A stretch of 9,561 nucleotides of DNA from Chloroflexota bacterium (lineage in GTDB: Bacteria > Chloroflexota > Anaerolineae > B4-G1): positions 1-9,561 of the forward strand of contig QMOC01000057.1 of the NCBI GenBank assembly GCA_003648085.1. The letters are read 5' to 3'. Within the stretch, counting starts at the first letter, position 1. Each line of letters begins with the position of its first letter. Below the pieces are notes generated by a model. The model had not been told where the DNA came from and searched no databases. It saw nothing but the letters and a program-made list of their open reading frames with translations. A program made the position numbers and the translations under genes. This document shows positions 6,106-9,561 of the stretch, one piece after another.

Positions 6106-6913
6106 AGACCAGGATCTCCCCTTTCCCCAAGGTGGTGATGTCGCCGGTGTAGCGGTGGAAAACGCCCTCGATCTGCTCCGGCGTGACTGGCAGTCCCCAC
6201 CCGCGCAGGCGACGCAGATAGAAGCACAGGAACGTCGGGCGGTAGGCACAGGCGTAGCGGAAGGTGGGGAGGAGGCCGTCGGTCAGTCCCCCCAGGGCGA
6301 CGATGGTGCCTCGCTTCATCCCCGCCCCGGCCCGCGCGCCCAGCGTGCCGAAGACCACGATGGAACCGGCGATCATCCGCACGCCGGCAAACGCCCCCAG
6401 GTTGCCCCGAACGACGATGAGCCCCCGACGCATACGCTCCCCGGCCCGAGGCCCGGCGTCTCCCTCTACAAGGATGACCCCGCCACGCATGCCGCGCGTC
6501 TCGCCGGGGTAGGCCGCCCCGAGCATCGGCCCGGCGTTCCCATGCACCCGGAGGAGGCCGCCGGCCATCTGTGCGCCGGCCCAAGCGTCCACGTTCCCGT
6601 GGACGATGATCTCCCCGCCGCGCATCTCCGCCCCCAGGTGCATCCCCACATCGCCGTGGACGTTGATCCGCCCTCGACTCATCCTCTGACCGATGCGCTT
6701 CACGTGACGCAGGTCCCCTTCGAGGACGATTTCCTCGCTCCCATCTCCTTCCACCTCGAAGAGATCGCCCAGCGTCAGCCATCGCCGCCCGTAGAGGATC
6801 GGCAGCGCGGCGACCTCCTCCTGGCGAAGGCCGGCGAAGCGATCGGGGGAAAGGCTCTCGGCCTCGACGGGAAGGGTGATCGAGGCTTTCAGACGCACGA
6901 TCGTTGCACTCAC
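6080..6913 (-). CDS. fhcC: Formyltransferase/hydrolase complex subunit C (formylmethanofuran dehydrogenase subunit C-like)
   Basis: FhcC is the structural beta-helix subunit of the complex that moves the formyl group from H4MPT to methanofuran and hydrolyses it to formate. From the GTG at 6913 it has 277 residues. The centre is a run of FwdC-type repeats in which G-x-x-M-x-x-G-x-I/L-x-V-x-G recurs: MSRGRINVHGDVG, MRGGEIIVHGNVD, MAGGLLRVHGNAG, MRGGVILVEGDAG, MRRGLIVVRGNLG and MIAGSIVVFGTLG. They end at GTIVALGG and are followed by a C-terminal tail that holds the YRPTFLCFYLRRLRGWG segment found in bacterial and archaeal FhcC/FwdC. The start was chosen because GTG at 6913 forms a GTGA overlap with the fhcD stop and lies eight bases from GGGAG. 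A GTG two codons earlier (6919) is only two bases from that site. Confidence 0.95.
   Translation of the reverse strand: MSATIVRLKASITLPVEAESLSPDRFAGLRQEEVAALPILYGRRWLTLGDLFEVEGDGSEEIVLEGDLRHVKRIGQRMSRGRINVHGDVGMHLGAEMRGGEIIVHGNVDAWAGAQMAGGLLRVHGNAGPMLGAAYPGETRGMRGGVILVEGDAGPRAGERMRRGLIVVRGNLGAFAGVRMIAGSIVVFGTLGARAGAGMKRGTIVALGGLTDGLLPTFRYACAYRPTFLCFYLRRLRGWGLPVTPEQIEGVFHRYTGDITTLGKGEILVYDQRERAI
6116..6121 (-). promoter_or_regulatory. Ribosome binding site for mch, inside the 3' end of fhcC
   Basis: The minus strand has GGGGAG ten bases before the ATG at 6105. It lies within coding sequence of fhcC and is the best site near the region where Mch homology begins, so it supports the short Mch start rather than the 48-residue longer frame. 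Confidence 0.55.
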
Positions 6914-7794
6914 TGCCACAACTCCCGCAAGGGTATCTGGTATTGGCCCAACGTGCCACCGTAATTGCCGGCCGAGATGCGCATGATACCGGATCGGCAG
7001 GCCGCTTCGATGCCCACGCGCATCGCCTCCCGCACCGCGTCCTCGGTCAGCCCGTTCACAACGATCTCCAGCACCGCGTTGACCCCCTCCGGCAGGGCGC
7101 TCTCCACCTGTCCCCGCAGCGTAGGGCAGTAGGCGGTGTTGGTGGAGGCGGTGAGGAACTTGTATCTAGATCCGACTTTGCTTCCGCTGCGCACGATGCC
7201 ACCGGGGAAGGGCATCACTACCCCCTCCACCTCACGCATCGCCGCCACCGCTGCCTCTGCAGCAGCCAGCGCCGTCTCCACGCTCTTCCCCAGGATGAGG
7301 AAGTTGCCCCCGCCGACGGCCTTCTGGATGCCAAAACGCTCGTCGATCAAGAACTCCCCTTCCATCACCGGGATCCGCCAGAGACGCCGTCCCTCCAGCC
7401 GCTTGCTGCTCTGGAAGCCATCGCCGAAGTAGCGCAACTTCCCGCCTACGTCCACGTGCTCCTCCGCCGACAGGCCGCTGTAGCAGGCCGTGGTCGGGCA
7501 GGTCATCACTCCCTGGCCAACCCGCAGGAGGAGCTGTTTCTCCATCTGCTTGCGCGAGGTGACGAAGAAGAGCACGCTGATCCCCGGCCTCCCGTCGGGC
7601 GTTTCTTCGGGGGGCAGCTCCCGCTCGATCCCCGCCTCGCAGCCGCAGCCGATGCCCGATGTGGCGAAGCCTGTGGTCGCCTGGGCCGCCGTCTGCGCCC
7701 ACTGCCGGTTGATCGCGGTGATGATCAGCCGCGTTCCCCACATCTTGAACGCTTCGGCAAACGTATCCTCGATCTCGACGCCGTTTATGCGCAT
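6910..7794 (-). CDS. fhcD: Formylmethanofuran:tetrahydromethanopterin formyltransferase (complex subunit D)
   Basis: FhcD transfers the formyl group between 5-formyl-H4MPT and methanofuran (methylofuran in methylotrophs). The 294-residue length matches Ftr proteins. Diagnostic blocks include MRINGVEIEDTFAEAFKMW (1-19) followed by TRLIITA, GFATSGIGCGCEAGIE, CPTTACYSGL, RFGIQKAVGGGNFLILG, VMPFPGGIVRSGSKVGSRYK followed by FLTASTNTAYCPTLRG, and SGIMRISAGNYGGTLGQYQI near the C terminus. The ATG at 7794 has GAGGT (7801-7805) six bases upstream and lies inside the last codons of fhcA, an overlap of 10 bases. Location between fhcA and fhcC is the bacterial Fhc arrangement; in most methanogens ftr stands apart from the fwd/fmd genes. 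No key segment appears missing. Confidence 0.97.
   Translation of the reverse strand: MRINGVEIEDTFAEAFKMWGTRLIITAINRQWAQTAAQATTGFATSGIGCGCEAGIERELPPEETPDGRPGISVLFFVTSRKQMEKQLLLRVGQGVMTCPTTACYSGLSAEEHVDVGGKLRYFGDGFQSSKRLEGRRLWRIPVMEGEFLIDERFGIQKAVGGGNFLILGKSVETALAAAEAAVAAMREVEGVVMPFPGGIVRSGSKVGSRYKFLTASTNTAYCPTLRGQVESALPEGVNAVLEIVVNGLTEDAVREAMRVGIEAACRSGIMRISAGNYGGTLGQYQIPLRELWQ
6922..6926 (-). promoter_or_regulatory. Ribosome binding site deciding the fhcC GTG start
   Basis: The minus strand has GGGAG within the last codons of fhcD, eight bases before GTG at 6913 and two bases before GTG at 6919. The spacing favours 6913, which also gives a GTGA stop-start overlap with fhcD. Confidence 0.6.
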
Positions 7795-9416
7795 GGCACC
7801 ACCTCGCCGTGGGGCAGGTACTCATCCTGTACCGGGTAGTTGTCCGAAGCGATGACGTAGGTCCGCTCGAAGTGATCCCGTATCGCCGCTTCGATCCCCG
7901 GATCGTAGGGCGGGGCAACGTACAGCGTGCGCCCAGGACGCTCACGCACGAGCCGCCCGTCGTGGACGATGATCTCGCCACCCTTGATGACGTAGCGCGG
8001 ATGGGCAAACATCGCCTCCTTGTCCTCCAGGTCGGCGTAGATGGTCACATCGGCGTCGGCCCCCACGCCCAGATGGCCCTTGTTCTTGAGGCCCAAAGCG
8101 CGGGCCGTCCCCGCCCGGGTGATGATAGCGATCTCGTACAGCGAGTACTCACGGTCCAATTCGGGGAGCAACGCGCCTTCCCGCGCCTTCGGATGAAGGC
8201 CCTCCAGCACCTGGGCGCGTGCATCGCGGTCTATCAGCAGTTTGATCACCTGCGGGTAAGCGAAGAACGGCCCGGCGTTGGGATGGTCAGTGGTCAGGAA
8301 CACCCGCCAGGGGTCGGCGATGAGCAGGAACAGCTCCATGCCGGTGATCCACTGCACGGCGCTGATCAGGTTCTTGCGTCGGTAGTGCATGGGCACCACC
8401 CCACCGCCCGTCTCCCCTTCCACGTCGTCGTTCAGCCACTTGTTGCCGGTCAACCGGTGCAGGCGGTACTGCAAAGGCCCGTCGGAGGTCATCGTGGTCG
8501 CCTCGCCGAAGATGATCTGCCCCACGTCCACCGTGACATTGGGATGCTCGTTGACCGCGCGGGCGACCTCGGCCGCGCCGGAGCGGAGCCGCTTCCCCGG
8601 CTCTCCGCCGTAGCTGAAGAACTGAAGATGACAGAAGTGGGCACGCCGCCCTTCGAGCGCTTCGATGGTCTCCACCATCGTGCGGGCGTTCCCCGGTTGT
8701 CCCAGGTTGATGCCGTGGATGTGGGGCACGTGGGGCAACCCCAGCTCATCGTTGATCCAGGCCAGCGTGGTGAGGATCTGGCGGGGGGTGACACCGAAAC
8801 CGATCACCTCGTCGTCCAACCTGCTCACGTTCCGGCCCCACTTCCAGTTCTCCACCCCGCCGGGGTTGACGATCTTGATGGCGTACCCTCTGGCCGCCGA
8901 CAGGAGCCAGGCCACGTAGTCACGGGCCTTATCCCGGTCCCCCTCGCGGATGCAACGCATGATGAAGTGGTTGTTGCCCATCGTGATGAACGCGCCCTTG
9001 TCGAGGATGGGGATGTCCTCCAGTTCCTCGTGGGTGTGACGCGCCACCAGGGGCGCGGTGGCGGCCTCCATCACGGTGGTGTAACCCATCTCGACGTAGA
9101 GGTAGCCGGTGAGGTGGGTGGTGGGCACGGTGTACCCCGACCCGGAGCGGGTGAAGGCCGTCCGCGTGCGGGTGTGGTCGCGGTGGTCCTCCGGGCGGAA
9201 CTTGCGCCCCGCGTTCACCTTCGCCCCGGCGATGTGGCTGTGGATGTCCACCCCGCCGGGCATGACCACCAACCCCGTGGCGTCCAGGATCTCCGCCCGT
9301 TCGCGGTCCACCTCCTCCGGCGGGACGATCCGCCCATCCTTCACCCAGATGTCCCGCACCTCGCCGTTGAGCCCGTTCAGGGGATCGTAGACCCGACCGT
9401 TAAGGATGCCTAACAT
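7785..9416 (-). CDS. fhcA: Formyltransferase/hydrolase complex subunit A (formyl-methanofuran hydrolase, amidohydrolase superfamily)
   Basis: FhcA hydrolyses formyl-methanofuran to formate and methanofuran at a dinuclear metal site. The 543-residue protein matches FhcA/FwdA in length. It starts with a small beta-sandwich part (LNGRVYDPLNGLNGEV, KDGRIV), then the amidohydrolase barrel with MPGGVDIHSHIAGAKVNAG (52-70, His59 and His61). Candidate further ligands are Lys181 in YAIKIVNPGG (the carboxylated lysine), His232/His234 in HVPHIHGINLG, His263 in AHFCHLQFFSYGG and Asp377 in FLTTDHPNAGPF. The C terminus returns to the sandwich (LGVGADADVTIYADL). The frame stays open upstream to 9518, but homology begins at MLGILNGRVYDPL, and GGAGGG (9420-9425) lies just ahead of the ATG at 9416, so I use that start. 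An 85-base gap carrying a palindromic repeat separates it from the preceding gene; fhcD overlaps its 3' end. Confidence 0.97.
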   Translation of the reverse strand: MLGILNGRVYDPLNGLNGEVRDIWVKDGRIVPPEEVDRERAEILDATGLVVMPGGVDIHSHIAGAKVNAGRKFRPEDHRDHTRTRTAFTRSGSGYTVPTTHLTGYLYVEMGYTTVMEAATAPLVARHTHEELEDIPILDKGAFITMGNNHFIMRCIREGDRDKARDYVAWLLSAARGYAIKIVNPGGVENWKWGRNVSRLDDEVIGFGVTPRQILTTLAWINDELGLPHVPHIHGINLGQPGNARTMVETIEALEGRRAHFCHLQFFSYGGEPGKRLRSGAAEVARAVNEHPNVTVDVGQIIFGEATTMTSDGPLQYRLHRLTGNKWLNDDVEGETGGGVVPMHYRRKNLISAVQWITGMELFLLIADPWRVFLTTDHPNAGPFFAYPQVIKLLIDRDARAQVLEGLHPKAREGALLPELDREYSLYEIAIITRAGTARALGLKNKGHLGVGADADVTIYADLEDKEAMFAHPRYVIKGGEIIVHDGRLVRERPGRTLYVAPPYDPGIEAAIRDHFERTYVIASDNYPVQDEYLPHGEVVPCA

Positions 9417-9419
9417 CGT

Positions 9420-9425
9420 CCCTCC
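9420..9425 (-). promoter_or_regulatory. Ribosome binding site deciding the fhcA ATG start
   Basis: GGAGGG on the minus strand, three bases from the ATG at 9416. It is a near-perfect Shine-Dalgarno sequence and supports initiation there rather than at upstream codons of the longer open frame, which runs through the palindromic repeat. Confidence 0.75.
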
Positions 9426-9436
9426 ATTTGAGCCTA

Positions 9437-9490
9437 GTAGGGCGGGTTGCTTACCCGCCACCCTATGGCCGGTATGGCAACCGGCCCTAC
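9437..9490. repeat. Palindromic intergenic repeat with two tandem stem-loops
   Basis: A 54-base element has outer arms GTAGGGCGGGTTGC (9437-9450) and GCAACCGGCCCTAC (9477-9490), which are inverted repeats matching at 13 of 14 positions. Inside are two perfect 7-bp hairpins: GGCGGGT/ACCCGCC (9441-9447 with 9453-9459, loop 5) and GGCCGGT/ACCGGCC (9467-9473 with 9480-9486, loop 6). It occupies most of the gap between the probable fhcB and fhcA. The form resembles the dispersed GTAGGG...CCCTAC palindromes I associate with Chloroflexota and some other bacteria, but one copy cannot prove dispersal. It could be a REP/MITE-like sequence or an mRNA-processing or attenuation hairpin; no T-tract follows, so it is not a standard terminator. 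Confidence 0.7.
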
Positions 9491-9501
9491 ATCGTGTGCC
9501 C

Positions 9502-9561
9502 TTAACCGGGAAGGACACGGGCGACGATCTCGCTCAGCACGTGTTCGTCGGTGGGGCGGAC
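9502..9561 (-). CDS. fhcB: 3' end of an upstream gene, probably FhcB (formylmethanofuran dehydrogenase subunit B-like)
   Basis: Reading the minus strand from base 9561, a frame encodes VRPTDEHVLSEIVARVLPG and ends with TAA at 9502-9504. Only 19 residues are visible, too few for a family match by themselves. The assignment rests on context: the fixed bacterial order fhcB-fhcA-fhcD-fhcC, same strand, and a helical acidic tail that would suit the C terminus of FhcB. The codon use is high-GC like that of the neighbours. FhcB would be the subunit related to the tungsten/molybdenum subunit of formylmethanofuran dehydrogenase, often lacking the redox site in bacteria. Confidence 0.55.
   Translation of the reverse strand, partial: VRPTDEHVLSEIVARVLPG

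Noticed and set aside
6106..6249. N-terminal extension of Mch by 48 residues.
   Set aside because: The extension lies inside fhcC, is Ser/Arg/Cys-rich and unlike Mch. The homologous N terminus begins at the ATG at 6105.
5786..6964. A 392-codon plus-strand frame opposite mch and fhcC.
   Set aside because: It spans two well-supported minus-strand genes and their junction; composition is typical of a complementary-strand artefact.
7809..9413. A 534-codon open frame on the plus strand, opposite fhcA.
   Set aside because: It is a GC-rich antisense shadow of a gene with unmistakable family motifs. Its translation is rich in H, R, G, P and D with no recognisable domain.
9437..9490. The palindrome as a rho-independent terminator of the upstream gene.
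   Set aside because: No run of T follows the hairpins on the transcribed direction and the operon continues directly into fhcA.
9417..9518. N-terminal extension of FhcA by 34 residues.
   Set aside because: It reads through the palindromic repeat and overlaps the end of the upstream gene, while a strong ribosome binding site precedes the ATG at 9416.

Overview
The window is a GC-rich stretch (about two thirds G+C by eye) in which every gene I can support lies on the minus strand. It is packed almost end to end, so it reads right to left as one long operon-like run. Five junctions overlap by 4 to 26 bases, the other gaps are 11 to 85 bases, and no stretch over 300 bases lacks a gene. I see no tRNA, rRNA, CRISPR array or insertion sequence.

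In transcription order, the first half is the archaeal-type C1 transfer module. It contains the last 19 codons of a gene that is probably fhcB (9502-9561), then fhcA (7785-9416), fhcD (6910-7794), fhcC (6080-6913) and mch (5158-6105). These encode the formyltransferase/hydrolase complex and methenyl-tetrahydromethanopterin (H4MPT) cyclohydrolase, which interconvert methenyl-H4MPT, formyl-H4MPT, formyl-methanofuran and formate or CO2. The order B-A-D-C with the formyltransferase (D) inside is the arrangement of bacterial methylotrophs, not the usual methanogen fwd/fmd arrangement. Strong Shine-Dalgarno sites, GTG/TTG starts and a palindromic intergenic repeat of the GTAGGG...CCCTAC kind also point to a bacterium. 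Chloroflexota is a guess from the repeat style only. A high-GC archaeon is less likely but not excluded.

The middle holds three genes of archaeal flavour: a RimK/MptN-type ATP-grasp ligase (4289-5161), a CitG-like triphosphoribosyl-dephospho-CoA synthase family protein (3405-4292), and a pol-beta-fold nucleotidyltransferase (2262-3341). Their position suggests work on the carrier cofactors (H4MPT and/or methylofuran) rather than on C1 units themselves.

The downstream end is a nickel-pincer nucleotide (NPN) cofactor cassette: larE (1404-2219), larB (645-1388) and the 5' half of larC (1-633). No larA-type enzyme that would use the cofactor is in view. The most notable point is this physical union of an H4MPT C1 pathway, presumed carrier-cofactor genes and NPN synthesis in one co-directional run. 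The functional link is inference.
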